From JANMDS01 sp031430575 (lineage in GTDB: Bacteria; Pseudomonadota; Gammaproteobacteria; Burkholderiales; Casimicrobiaceae): DNA of 20,149 nt. A model generated the notes under the pieces. That model was not told where the DNA came from and ran no database searches. It saw nothing but the letters and a program-made list of their open reading frames with translations. Positions within the stretch are counted from its first letter, which is position 1. Each line of letters opens with the position of its first letter. The stretch is from assembly GCA_031430575.1 (NCBI GenBank), contig JANPBT010000063.1, positions 1-20,149 of the forward strand, in the 5' to 3' direction. Shown one piece after another: positions 5,841-13,615 of this stretch. A program made the translations under genes and the position numbers.

Positions 5841-6937
5841 CGCGAGCCCAGCGGCGCGAAATGCGCGCTGACCAACTCTTCCGTCACCGCAGCATCCTCG
5901 CTTGGCGACCATTGCGGCGATTTATCTTTATCAATCAAGACGGCGCGTACACCCTCTAAAAAATCGCTACGCCGCAGAAATTGCTTAGCCAAAATTAGAT
6001 CCATCGCTAGAACTTCTGCAATCCCCATTTTCAAACTGCGCCGCAGGTATTCATAAGCGACGCGCGCGGTAGTGGGCGAGCCATGATCCAAATTTTTGGA
6101 TGCGTTTGCAAGCCACGGATCGACTTGGGCGGCGGCGCGTAGTTCATCGCGGATCTGCACAATGCTCGCTGAATGCATGATGGCGTGCAGCTGGGGCATG
6201 CGTTGCCAGAGGGCTGCGCTGGCGACCTGCGGCGCAGACGTGTGTTGAAAGCGGTTCAGCGTAGTCGTGGTCAAACGCTGGTTATGCGCACGGCTATCGA
6301 CCCAGGAAACATGCTGCAATTCACTGAGGAATGCAGAAAACTGCGCCGCAGGTATGATCGCATCGGCCAAGCCGACGAGCACCGCATCGTGTTCGTTGAT
6401 GATCTGCCCGGTGAGCGCCATAAACCATCCGGCTCGGCAGGGAAGCCGATTTAAGAAAAATCCACCGCCGACATCGGGAAATAATCCAATATGAATTTCC
6501 GGCATCGCCAGACGCGCGCCCGCGCCGACGATCCGATGTGAGCCAGCGGCGAGCAATCCAAGCCCGCCCCCCATCGTGATGCCTTGCGCCAGCACGATGA
6601 ATGGTTTCCCGAACTGATGAATAAGTAGATCTAGCTGATACTCAATCGTAAAAAACGAGTCACCGTAATTGAAGCAATCGGCGCCGCCCTGTTTCACTTT
6701 GCGCACAACTTCCGCCACATCGCCCCCCGCGCAAAATGCCTTCTCGCCCTCTGCGGTGAGCACCACTGCCGCGATTGATTCGTCAGCTTGCCAAGCACGA
6801 AGTTGCGTCAGCATCAATTCGCACATTTCAAGCGTCAGGGCATTCAACGCTTTTGGGCGATTGAGCGTAGCGATGCCAAACTGCGTGTTGTTAGATGCGG
6901 GCAAAGTCGAGAAGAGTACTGGGGAATCGGTAGCCAT
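5837..6937 (-). CDS. Enoyl-CoA hydratase/isomerase family, probable 3-hydroxyisobutyryl-CoA hydrolase
   Basis: The product belongs to the crotonase fold and resembles the HIBCH branch (ECH_2), which hydrolyses 3-hydroxyisobutyryl-CoA in valine breakdown. Using the ATG at 6937 it has 366 residues, the usual HIBCH length. Visible motifs are LNRPKALNALTLEM, the oxyanion-hole loop AFCAGGDV and GITMGGGLGLL, the HIBCH-type MPEIHIGLFPDVGGGFFL with its catalytic Glu, and a C-terminal DFLEGVRAVLIDKDKSPQW. The frame stays open upstream to 7063, but those 42 residues have no family counterpart and I exclude them. Three exact repeat cores lie inside it (6036-6046, 6227-6237, 6341-6351), read as YLRRSL, SAPQV and IPAAQF. 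It overlaps the stop of the convergent MFS gene by 4 bases. No other valine-pathway gene is adjacent. Plain enoyl-CoA hydratase is the alternative. Confidence 0.88.
   Translation of the reverse strand: MATDSPVLFSTLPASNNTQFGIATLNRPKALNALTLEMCELMLTQLRAWQADESIAAVVLTAEGEKAFCAGGDVAEVVRKVKQGGADCFNYGDSFFTIEYQLDLLIHQFGKPFIVLAQGITMGGGLGLLAAGSHRIVGAGARLAMPEIHIGLFPDVGGGFFLNRLPCRAGWFMALTGQIINEHDAVLVGLADAIIPAAQFSAFLSELQHVSWVDSRAHNQRLTTTTLNRFQHTSAPQVASAALWQRMPQLHAIMHSASIVQIRDELRAAAQVDPWLANASKNLDHGSPTTARVAYEYLRRSLKMGIAEVLAMDLILAKQFLRRSDFLEGVRAVLIDKDKSPQWSPSEDAAVTEELVSAHFAPLGSR
6033..6050 (-). repeat. Repeat copy 5, inside the hydrolase gene
   Basis: AAACTGCGCCGCAGGTAT has its core at 6036-6046. In the gene it encodes YLRRSL near residues 296-301. 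Relatives of this enzyme often have an LRR-type stretch here (from memory), so the motif may have arisen by base changes in existing codons and not by insertion. Confidence 0.9.
6225..6240 (+). repeat. Repeat copy 6, inside the hydrolase gene
   Basis: ACCTGCGGCGCAGACG has its core at 6227-6237, in the opposite orientation to copies 5 and 7. The gene reads it as SAPQV near residue 235. Flanks are diverged from the consensus. Confidence 0.85.
6338..6355 (-). repeat. Repeat copy 7, inside the hydrolase gene
   Basis: AAACTGCGCCGCAGGTAT is identical over 18 bases to copy 5 but is read in another frame, as IPAAQF near residues 195-200, in the loop after VGLADA. Core 6341-6351. Confidence 0.9.
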
Positions 6938-7186
6938 TTTGATCAGAGTAGATGCGACGATTTGAATCTGGAAAATAGTGGGGTTACGCGCCTCCGGCGT
7001 AAGTATCACGAATTTCTTGTTTGCTTTTAAGCAGCGCTGCACTTTCAGTTTGTGAGGTTTCAAAATGCGCTAAAGAAATCCTCCAGATGTAACCCTGAGC
7101 ACGGGAAATCATGACTATTGTCGTTCCATCTTGCCGCGGTGACCGCAGTTGCCAGAGGTCGTATGTGCGAGTAAAATAGACTCTAA
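6938..7186. other. Divergent intergenic region, hydrolase gene / Cys-rich gene
   Basis: This gap holds the start regions of two divergent genes. A short perfect hairpin TTACGC-(7)-GCGTAA lies at 6984-7002. A weak -10-like TACTCT on the minus strand (6950-6945) ends 7 bases from the hydrolase ATG. The right half holds a well-formed promoter for the Cys-rich gene. The sequence is visibly more AT-rich than the flanking genes. No further gene is seen. Confidence 0.4.
7149..7177 (+). promoter_or_regulatory. Sigma-70-type promoter for the Cys-rich gene
   Basis: TTGCCA (7149-7154) and TAAAAT (7172-7177) are separated by exactly 17 bases. Transcription would start about 1-3 bases before the ATG at 7187, so the message would be leaderless or nearly so. 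This is the best -35/-10 pair in the window. Confidence 0.6.
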
Positions 7187-7894
7187 ATGAATAGGTTTAA
7201 GGTAAATCTCGATATGCGCAAATTAACTTTAGTTCTTTTCTTAAGTTTATTTTCCGTTGCGTCCTGGGGGTGTAGGCTTTGCTCTTTTGGCGAATGTAGT
7301 TCCGGGGAGCATGGTTCTTTGAGCTGCCGCTCTGTGTGCTACGCGAGCGTGGAGCCCTATGATTGGGTATGCAACTGCGTCGGGAGCGGCGGCCTTTGCA
7401 CGATGGTGTACCCCGAATGGATGGGCGTGGTAGGAAGCCGACCACCTGTAGAAGCCACCTCAAAAGTTACAGCTGATCTATCGAAATACGCAAATAGCGT
7501 CGTCGTAAAAGCGACTGGCAAAAATGATGCAATGCGTGAAGTTATTCGAAATGCACTTGTGAAATCACATTCTGACGCCGTAAGTGACGCCCTTTCAAAC
7601 GCACTTCAGGAACTTGAAGCGAATGGCGAGCTTCCACGCGTTATCCAATTCGCAAAGCGCACTCGCGACAGGACTGCTGCAAGCGGTTGGAAAGTCCATA
7701 GCGTTGAGACCTTTGCGATAAAAGCGCAGGATCGACAATTACGGGAATCCCCGATTTTTGAGATTGAGCATCTCGACTCGGGAACGTTGGGGAATGCGAA
7801 CGACATCGTAAAGTTGGGCATTGTCAAAGACACCTACCGGTTTTCTTTTAAAGACGAACAACTTCACATCCTACCGAGGGCGCTCGCAAGATAA
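7187..7894 (+). CDS. Exported Cys-rich orphan protein, 235 residues
   Basis: I do not recognise this protein. It begins MNRFKVNLDMRKLTLVLFLS, giving a basic n-region and a hydrophobic core ending SVASWG, so export by Sec is likely. A Met at residue 10 is an alternative start. The Cys after SWG resembles a lipobox only loosely because of the Trp. About nine Cys residues fall between residues 29 and 71 (CRLC, C-x(9)-C-x(3)-C, CNC, GGLC), suggesting a disulfide-bonded domain. The C-terminal two thirds has no Cys and carries charged helices (AMREVIRNALVKS, then DAVSDALSNALQELEANGEL). Codons such as TTA and AGT, and an AT-rich surround, differ from the neighbours and hint at transfer. It is convergent with recN. 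Confidence 0.8.
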   Translation: MNRFKVNLDMRKLTLVLFLSLFSVASWGCRLCSFGECSSGEHGSLSCRSVCYASVEPYDWVCNCVGSGGLCTMVYPEWMGVVGSRPPVEATSKVTADLSKYANSVVVKATGKNDAMREVIRNALVKSHSDAVSDALSNALQELEANGELPRVIQFAKRTRDRTAASGWKVHSVETFAIKAQDRQLRESPIFEIEHLDSGTLGNANDIVKLGIVKDTYRFSFKDEQLHILPRALAR

Positions 7895-8035
7895 GTTAGT
7901 ACATCCTTGATTGGGCGGTATTTTTGATTCGAACGAAACTCAATACCATCCATATTTTCAAGATTCGTAAGAACCACAATTGGGTATGGATCGTTTCAAA
8001 ATCTAGCAGGCAGTAGTGATTTACCGCTGCGTTTC

Positions 8036-9727
8036 TTAGCAATCCCCCTGCCCAGCCGCCAACAATTCTTTTGCGTGTGCTCGCGTCGCGGCTGTAGTTT
8101 CCCGCCCTGCGATCATGCGCGCTAACTCTTCAACCCGCTCTTTTTCGCTTAACGCATCAATGCGCACGCCGCGTGCTTTTTTGTCTTCTAGTTTGCGCAC
8201 CGCGAGATGAGAATTGGCGTACGCGGCGACTTGGGCTTGATGGGTGACGGCGAACACTTGCCTGGCTTTTTTACCCGATTTTGCAGCGGCGGCAAGGCTG
8301 CGCAAATGTGCGCCGACAATGGCGGCGACGCCCCCGCCGATGCCGACGTCTACCTCATCAAAAATGAGTGTGGAAATCGCGTCTGCTTGCGCCAGGGCGA
8401 CCATGATGGCAAGCGAAAGTCGGGCAAGCTCACCGCCAGACGCTGCCTTTTCGATGGGCTGCGCGGTTAGGGTGGGGTGGCTGGCAAAGCGATAGCTGAC
8501 GTCTTCGGCGCCGGTGCTGCTGGGCTCGGCGAGTGGGAGCAATTGCGATTCAAAACGGGCGCTACCGAGCGCGAGGTTAGCGATCATCGCATTCACCGCT
8601 TTATCGAGCTTTTTGGCGCCAGCGGTGCGCAGTCGCGTAAGCTCGTCGCAGGCGGCGGCGAGGGCTTGTTTACCCTGCGCGACTTTACGTTCGAGCGCGA
8701 CTAAATCCACCGCTTCGGCGAGCTCGGCCAAGCGGGTTTGCGTTTGCGTAAGTAAGCCTTCGAGCTGCTCGACGGGCACGCGAAAGCGGCGCGCGGTTTG
8801 GTGCAGCGCGGTCATGCGCGATTCCACTTCGCGTGCGCGATCAGGATCGAGATCAAATTTCTCGACGTAGCTGCGCAGCCCGTGTGCAGCTTCGTCCAAA
8901 CTGATCGCCGCGCTTTCGAGCAAATCAGCGTGTTCTTTCAGCGCGGCGTCGTAGCGCTCGGCCGTGCGCAATTTACTGATGACAGCAGCGAGTGATTCAG
9001 TGAGCGCATCCTCTTGGTCGGCTACTGCATTCACCGCCGCGCTCGCCGCATCCATTAGCGTTTGGGCATTGGCTAACTTGGTTTGCTCCACGCCAAGCTG
9101 CGCCCATTCAGTGGCGTTTGGCGCGAGCGCAATAAGCACTTTTGCCCGCTCGTCTAAATCGTCGCGCTCGCGAGCGAGCACATCTGCTTCTTGGGTGGCG
9201 CGCTCGTAGGCACGGCGGGCGCTTTGGTGGGCTTGCCAAGCGTGCGCGACGGTTTCCCGCGCCGTCCCTGCGGCGCAGAATTGATCGAGCCACTCGCGTT
9301 GCACAGCGGGCTTGGTCAGCGATTGGTGCTCGTGTTGCGCGTGTACGTCAACCAAAGTCTCGCCGAGTGCGCGCAGCTCAGCAATCGCGGCGGGGCGGCC
9401 GTTGATGAAGGCGCGGCTGCGGCCTTCGGCTTCGATGACGCGGCGCAAGAGTACGCGGCCTGAGCCATCATCGCTGGCTGATTCAGCCAATACTTTTGCG
9501 GTGGTGCTTTTTGCGTCGAACGCAAACTCTGCGGTGATCTCGGCGCGCGCTGCGCCTGCGCGCACTTGCGCAATGTCTGCTTTTGCGCCGCACGTTAACC
9601 CCAGCGCATCGAGTACGATCGATTTGCCCGCGCCGGTTTCGCCAGTGAGCGCGGTGAAGCCCGCTTCAAACTCTAAATCGAGGCGTTCGATCAAAACAAA
9701 ATCGCGGATGGAAAGGGCGCAGAGCAT
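8036..9727 (-). CDS. recN: DNA repair protein RecN
   Basis: RecN is a cytoplasmic SMC-like ATPase that helps double-strand break repair with RecA. The 563 residues compare with 553 in E. coli. Walker A GETGAGKS is at residues 29-36, a long coiled-coil middle spans about 150-370, the signature ASGGELARLSLAI is near 425-437, and Walker B LIFDEVDVGIGG lies near 452-463. All are intact. A -10-like TAAAAT (minus, 9739-9734) ends 6 bases from the ATG with no ribosome site. I found no clear LexA box there, although recN is SOS-controlled in many bacteria. One repeat core lies inside the gene (9268-9278), read as FCAAG. Confidence 0.97.
   Translation of the reverse strand: MLCALSIRDFVLIERLDLEFEAGFTALTGETGAGKSIVLDALGLTCGAKADIAQVRAGAARAEITAEFAFDAKSTTAKVLAESASDDGSGRVLLRRVIEAEGRSRAFINGRPAAIAELRALGETLVDVHAQHEHQSLTKPAVQREWLDQFCAAGTARETVAHAWQAHQSARRAYERATQEADVLARERDDLDERAKVLIALAPNATEWAQLGVEQTKLANAQTLMDAASAAVNAVADQEDALTESLAAVISKLRTAERYDAALKEHADLLESAAISLDEAAHGLRSYVEKFDLDPDRAREVESRMTALHQTARRFRVPVEQLEGLLTQTQTRLAELAEAVDLVALERKVAQGKQALAAACDELTRLRTAGAKKLDKAVNAMIANLALGSARFESQLLPLAEPSSTGAEDVSYRFASHPTLTAQPIEKAASGGELARLSLAIMVALAQADAISTLIFDEVDVGIGGGVAAIVGAHLRSLAAAAKSGKKARQVFAVTHQAQVAAYANSHLAVRKLEDKKARGVRIDALSEKERVEELARMIAGRETTAATRAHAKELLAAGQGDC
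9266..9282 (+). repeat. Repeat copy 8, inside recN
   Basis: CCCTGCGGCGCAGAATT has the exact 11-base core at 9268-9278, with changed outer bases. recN reads it on the minus strand as FCAAG within the coiled-coil region. Of the coding copies this one most plausibly could be chance, since the flanks match poorly. Confidence 0.65.
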
Positions 9728-9733
9728 CGCTTT

Positions 9734-9739
9734 ATTTTA
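9734..9739 (-). promoter_or_regulatory. -10-like hexamer abutting recN start
   Basis: Minus-strand TAAAAT ends 6 bases before the recN ATG (9727), the same distance as at uvrB, marC and hrcA. The -35 region is not convincing. Confidence 0.35.
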
Positions 9740-9811
9740 GGATATGGCTGAGCTGCGCTGTATTGCGTTATGATTTGCGCTCTTCATTAAATTGACTTGA
9801 AAGTATCTAAA

Positions 9812-10120
9812 ATGAAACCACGCCTTACTGTTGGTCTGCTCTTTTTATGCGCGGCGATGTCCGCCCCCGTTTTCGCCGCAACGCCTGCGCAGGAGATGCG
9901 CGCGCAGTGCGCTACCGATGCCGGAAGCCGCGCTGGCGAAGAGCGTAAAACTTTCGTGCGCGATTGCGTGAAGGCTAAAAGAGCTGCCAACAAAAAACCA
10001 GCGTCTGACAAGCAATTGGCAGTGCGCGCAAAAATGAAATTGTGCAGCGCAGACTTCAAAGCCTCTGGCAAAGCAAAAGAAGCGCGCCGCGAGTTCATGA
10101 GCGGTTGCTTGAAAGGGTAA
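9812..10120 (+). CDS. PsiF-repeat periplasmic protein
   Basis: This is a 102-residue exported protein. A Sec signal peptide MKPRLTVGLLFLCAAMSAPV with probable cleavage after VFA is followed by two PsiF-type repeats. They are MRAQCATDAGSRAGEERKTF (then VRDC) and MKLCSADFKASGKAKEARRE (then FMSGCL), each with a Cys pair about 17-18 residues apart. In E. coli the family is induced by phosphate starvation, but its molecular role is unknown. I saw no Pho box here. I chose the ATG at 9812; an in-frame TTG at 9797 would only add five residues ahead of the signal peptide. A TATGAT at 9769-9774 may be the -10. It is divergent from recN and convergent with the TonB receptor. Confidence 0.85.
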   Translation: MKPRLTVGLLFLCAAMSAPVFAATPAQEMRAQCATDAGSRAGEERKTFVRDCVKAKRAANKKPASDKQLAVRAKMKLCSADFKASGKAKEARREFMSGCLKG

Positions 10121-10146
10121 GTTCGGGCGCAGCAACGCGTTTTGAC

Positions 10147-10222
10147 AAATACCTGCGGCGCAGATTGGGGCGTTTTTTAGCGAAAAAGCGCTCAAAATGC
10201 TCAAAACTGCGCCGCAGGTATG
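10147..10222. repeat. Inverted repeat pair (copies 9 and 10), probable two-way terminator
   Basis: The left arm is at 10147-10166 (core 10153-10163) and the right arm at 10203-10221 (core 10207-10217). The inner flanks are GGGGCGTTTTTTAGCG on the left and a GAGCATTTTGAGCG-type mirror on the right. It lies between converging genes (psiF-like stop at 10120, receptor stop at 10242). The paired arms and T-rich inner tracts on both strands fit a terminator acting in both directions. Confidence 0.85.
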
Positions 10223-10241
10223 AAGAGTTTCTAGCCGTTTT

Positions 10242-12461
10242 TTACAGCCGAATATCCGCAATAAGCCTAAATTTGGAAAATGCTTCGACCCGACCGTATT
10301 TGTAAAGTGAACCACGGGCATCTTCAAATGTGAAATCGTATTGTCGTGGACGGTGGATTAAATCATTTGCAGCAAGCCGCAGATTAACGCTTGGGCTCAG
10401 CTTCCAATTTACGTACATATCGAGCACTTGGCTTGCATAGCGTCGATTAAGCAAAAATGGATTGAGTTGATAGAGCGCACCGCCTTGGTAGTTAAAGCTC
10501 ATACCGGCAGAAAGTGCGCCGGCTTGATCAAAGCGATGGTCAAGCCCGAAAGTAATCGCGTACGGTACTTGGCTATCGAGCCGATTGTAAGGCCCTGAGA
10601 TCGCGTCAACCTGCGAGCGATTGAGAGCAAGACTGAGCCTCAAATCGGTATTGCTTAGTCCAGCGTTTAATTTGCGCAAATTTAGATCGGTATCGAGGCT
10701 GTAGGTGAACACCGCAGCGCGCCCACCGTTAAATGGCGTTTGCAAATACTCGGCATTTACAAATTCAATTTTTTTGAGAATAACATCGTCGATCCGACGG
10801 TAGCCTATGCTCGCGCGCAGATTGCCAAATGCGCTTAACGAACGCTCGTAGCTCACGTCCATGCCCAGCGCGAGCTCTGGGCGAAGCTGGGGATTGCCTT
10901 GAAAAACCGGTGCCGTTGCATTGTTATCGGCGTTCGTCCAACGTCTTGGGATGAGCTCGCTTGCGGTGGGCGCTTTAAAAGTGCGGTTGAGCGCGATGCG
11001 CAGCTGCTCTTTTGCACCGCCGTCAAATTTATAAGCGCTTTGCAAAATGGGGCTCAGCACTGAAAAGGAATTACGCACCGGGGTCAGCGTTTCCCCGGAA
11101 GTTGCCGTGCGAATGGCTTCTGCCCGAAGGCCGGCATAGAGCGACCAGTGCGAGGCGATATCCCACTCATCTTGGGCGAAGAGCCCAGCTCGGCTTACCG
11201 TCGAGGCAAAGATGTCATCGCGATTAATCGCGGGGTAGCCGATAGGCGCTGTATCGCGCTGGATGCGCGTTTCGCTGCGCTTTGCGAAATCGAGATCAAA
11301 ACCAATCGTCGCATTGTGATCTTTTGCGATCTGCGTGCGGTATTTGCTCGCAGCGTTGATGCCGGAATCGGTTGCGTTTCCTGTGGTGCGGCTATCGAGT
11401 ACTGTTTCGTTGGCGTCATTAAACGCATTCCACACCGTTTTTTGAGTACGGCGCGAGACATTGAAGCCTACGCGGGAATCGATCGTTGCGGTTTCGTTAA
11501 GTTTGCGACTCCAGCTCAGCCGATTTCTCGTATCCAGCGCATCAATCTCGCCGTCGATATGATCGTTTGGGTAGAGTTGCGCGGCGCCAAAGGAGGTCTG
11601 GCGCGCGTTGGCCACAATGAAGTTGCGACGGGTTAGCGTGATCATCGCGTCTGCCGAGATGGAATCGGCGGCATTGAGCTTGCCGCTTAAGCGGGGCGCT
11701 AGGGTGAGCGTGGCAGCGTTAATATCTTCGTTGGCATCGAGCGTTGCGATTCGCGTGATCGTCTGCGCGGCATTGCGGTCAACGAGGTCGTTGTGATATT
11801 GGTTAATCGCGGGCGCGTAAGCGACCGAAGCGTTGAGACCAAAATCAAACGCGCCGAGCTTTGCGCCATACTGACCATCAATCGCGCCGTAAAGGCGATA
11901 GGGCTGCCCACTTAGCGTTACTTTCATGCTGCGCTGCGCACTGGCCGAAGGCGCGCGGGTGATGATATTGATCGTGCCCGCGATACCCTGCGCGCTCTGA
12001 TCGACCGTGCCCACAGGCACGATCTCGATGGCCTCGATGGTCACCGGCGAGATCGAATCAATCGAAAAACCCGGAGCTGTTGGCGCGCCATTGATGAGGA
12101 ATTGCACATACCCGCTGCCGATTCCGCGCATGCGCACTTCCGAGTCCTTACCTGGGAAATCAACTACGCTTACCCCCGGGATGCGGCGCAAAGTTTCGGT
12201 TAACGACCGCGCGCCAAATTTTGCGATTTCTTCTTTCGTGACCATTGATTTTGAGGTCATCGCGGCGCGCGCTTCTTCGTTTGCAGTCGCTGCGTGCACT
12301 TCAATTTTGTCGATTTGCTGGGAGGCGCTAGGTGGGGGCGGGGGCGCAGCCGCAGGTGAGCCTGGGGCAGCGGGGAGCTGCGCCATTGCGCTTGATGCAC
12401 TTAGCAGGATTAAGCCGAGCAGATTAGTCGTCGGCAGGGCAGCGCGGCGCTGATTGAGCAT
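10242..12461 (-). CDS. TonB-dependent outer-membrane receptor
   Basis: This is a 739-residue outer-membrane receptor taking up a scarce ligand with energy from TonB-ExbBD. The signal peptide ends SSAMA (cleavage after residue 27). A Pro/Ala-rich stretch (29-47) precedes a TonB-box-like IDKIEVHA. The plug domain (about 60-170) has SLTETLRRIPGVSVVDFPGK, VRMRGIGSGYVQFLINGAP and the typical AQGIAGTINIITR. A beta-barrel follows with motifs of siderophore-class receptors (GLFAQDEWDIASHWSLYAGL, ALNRTFKAPTASELIP) and a C-terminal strand FRLIADIRL. The ligand cannot be assigned, and no synthesis, TonB or sigma/anti-sigma gene is adjacent. I saw no Fur box or cobalamin riboswitch upstream. The end converges on the PsiF-like gene through a repeat pair. 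Confidence 0.93.
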   Translation of the reverse strand: MLNQRRAALPTTNLLGLILLSASSAMAQLPAAPGSPAAAPPPPPSASQQIDKIEVHAATANEEARAAMTSKSMVTKEEIAKFGARSLTETLRRIPGVSVVDFPGKDSEVRMRGIGSGYVQFLINGAPTAPGFSIDSISPVTIEAIEIVPVGTVDQSAQGIAGTINIITRAPSASAQRSMKVTLSGQPYRLYGAIDGQYGAKLGAFDFGLNASVAYAPAINQYHNDLVDRNAAQTITRIATLDANEDINAATLTLAPRLSGKLNAADSISADAMITLTRRNFIVANARQTSFGAAQLYPNDHIDGEIDALDTRNRLSWSRKLNETATIDSRVGFNVSRRTQKTVWNAFNDANETVLDSRTTGNATDSGINAASKYRTQIAKDHNATIGFDLDFAKRSETRIQRDTAPIGYPAINRDDIFASTVSRAGLFAQDEWDIASHWSLYAGLRAEAIRTATSGETLTPVRNSFSVLSPILQSAYKFDGGAKEQLRIALNRTFKAPTASELIPRRWTNADNNATAPVFQGNPQLRPELALGMDVSYERSLSAFGNLRASIGYRRIDDVILKKIEFVNAEYLQTPFNGGRAAVFTYSLDTDLNLRKLNAGLSNTDLRLSLALNRSQVDAISGPYNRLDSQVPYAITFGLDHRFDQAGALSAGMSFNYQGGALYQLNPFLLNRRYASQVLDMYVNWKLSPSVNLRLAANDLIHRPRQYDFTFEDARGSLYKYGRVEAFSKFRLIADIRL

Positions 12462-12642
12462 ATTTGGGATTCAAGATGTTTTTCTCATTTATATTTTTTC
12501 GCGTTTTTCGCGTTTTTTATGTATGACCTGCGCCCCTATTGCGCGGAGCAAATGGAGACAAGACTAGTGTAATCAGAAATATGCTGCGAACTCAATGCCG
12601 GTGACATGCGCACTGCGTGAATCTGCGCCGCAGGTATGTCGA
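12462..12642 (-). promoter_or_regulatory. Receptor upstream region with 9-bp tandem repeat
   Basis: TTTTTCGCG occurs twice in tandem at 12495-12512 (plus-strand reading), followed by TTTTTT. On the receptor strand this gives A-tracts alternating with CGCG, placed about 35-55 bases before the ATG at 12461. Minus-strand TATAAA (12493-12488) is a -10 candidate just beside it. The arrangement could be a bent or operator DNA site; no known operator was recognised. Repeat copy 11 lies at the right end of this gap. Confidence 0.45.
12620..12637 (-). repeat. Single repeat copy 11, after the nadK stop
   Basis: AATCTGCGCCGCAGGTAT (core 12623-12633) begins 5 bases past the end of nadK on that gene's downstream side. 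No partner arm is seen nearby. It could serve as part of the nadK terminator. Confidence 0.9.
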
Positions 12643-13563
12643 CTAATTTGTTTCGCCGTGAAATTTATCGGCGGTCTCGCCCCACGCCAGTTTTTGGCGC
12701 AGCATTGCATAGTAGTCGTAGTCGGCTGGGTGTAGTAAGCGCGCCTTAAGCGGGCTCAGCGCTACCCGCAGCTCATCACCTTCGCTCATTGCGAAATGAG
12801 ATTGGCCATCGCAGTGCAGGCCAGCGTCGTGGCCACGAATCATTTGCACGACGATTTCGCAGGCATCGGGCAAGACAACCGCGCGATTGGTGAGCGCATG
12901 CGGGGCGACGGGCACCATGAGCATTGCGCTTACCGCAGGGTGAACGATGGGGCCATTGGCCGAAAGCGCATAGGCCGTCGAGCCGGTAGGCGTTGAGATG
13001 ATGAGGCCATCGGCGCGCAATGTGTAGGCAGGCTTCCCGTCGATGACCACTTGCATTTCAATCATATTGCCCGCGCTACCGCGCGAGAGAACGACATCGT
13101 TCATCGCCAGCATTTGCTCTTCTAAATCGCGTGCGCTCGTGCGCTGCGCATCGCGCTTGAGCGAGGCAGCGAGCAGGCAGCGCTGCTCTTCACGATACTC
13201 CCCGGCGATCATCGAAGGGATTGTTTTCTCGATGAGTTTTGAGGAAATATCGGTGAGAAACCCGAGCCGCCCTTGATTAACGCCCACGAACGGGATATTG
13301 GCCTGCGCCGCGCGGCGGGCGACTGAAATCATCGTGCCGTCGCCGCCAATGGCGATGATCGCGTCAGCGCCGTCAAAGAGTTGCGCGGCAGGGATCGCGA
13401 GGCTCGGCTGCTCCGCAATAAGCCCGGTTTCCGTCATCAAGGTGTCATCGACGCGCACCTGCGCACCTGCGCCCACGATAGCGGCGATAAGCCGCGCCAG
13501 TGGTGCGCGCAATGCGGGGGTGTCTGGACGGCCAACGACGGCAAGCGTGCGCAGTGGTTTCAT
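12643..13563 (-). CDS. nadK: NAD kinase
   Basis: The enzyme phosphorylates NAD to NADP in the cytoplasm and is essential in most bacteria. From the ATG at 13563 the product has 306 residues (family about 290-310). Motifs are the GGDGT ATP-site loop (73-77), NQGRLGFLTD (96-105) and DGLIISTPTGSTAYALSANG (185-204). The frame is open to 13614, but the 17 extra residues precede the family start (MKPLRTLAVVG), so I exclude them. Minus-strand TATACT (13577-13572) ends 8 bases before this ATG without a ribosome site. In many Betaproteobacteria nadK neighbours hrcA and recN; here both are several kb away. Confidence 0.96.
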   Translation of the reverse strand: MKPLRTLAVVGRPDTPALRAPLARLIAAIVGAGAQVRVDDTLMTETGLIAEQPSLAIPAAQLFDGADAIIAIGGDGTMISVARRAAQANIPFVGVNQGRLGFLTDISSKLIEKTIPSMIAGEYREEQRCLLAASLKRDAQRTSARDLEEQMLAMNDVVLSRGSAGNMIEMQVVIDGKPAYTLRADGLIISTPTGSTAYALSANGPIVHPAVSAMLMVPVAPHALTNRAVVLPDACEIVVQMIRGHDAGLHCDGQSHFAMSEGDELRVALSPLKARLLHPADYDYYAMLRQKLAWGETADKFHGETN

Positions 13564-13571
13564 GGAAAGTG

Positions 13572-13577
13572 AGTATA
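13572..13577 (-). promoter_or_regulatory. -10-like hexamer abutting nadK start
   Basis: Minus-strand TATACT, five of six bases of the sigma-70 -10 consensus, ends 8 bases from the nadK ATG. It supports the start at 13563 over the upstream one at 13614 and suggests a leaderless message. The -35 is weak. Confidence 0.4.
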
Positions 13578-13615
13578 AGGGTGACCTCGGAAATTTTGAT
13601 TTCGGAATGCCCACC

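Noticed and set aside
6938..7063. 42-residue N-terminal extension of the hydrolase
   Set aside because: No similarity to the family and it runs through the divergent promoter region; the ATG at 6937 fits family length.
12183..12193. Possible repeat copy in the TonB receptor (ATGCGGCGCAA)
   Set aside because: Only the inner 9 bases match, and they encode the ordinary plug motif LRRIPGV.
12462..12642. Riboswitch or Fur box upstream of the TonB receptor
   Set aside because: The gap is too short for a cobalamin riboswitch and no 19-bp Fur-type palindrome is visible.
13564..13614. 17-residue N-terminal extension of NAD kinase
   Set aside because: Covers the TATACT promoter candidate and precedes the conserved family start.
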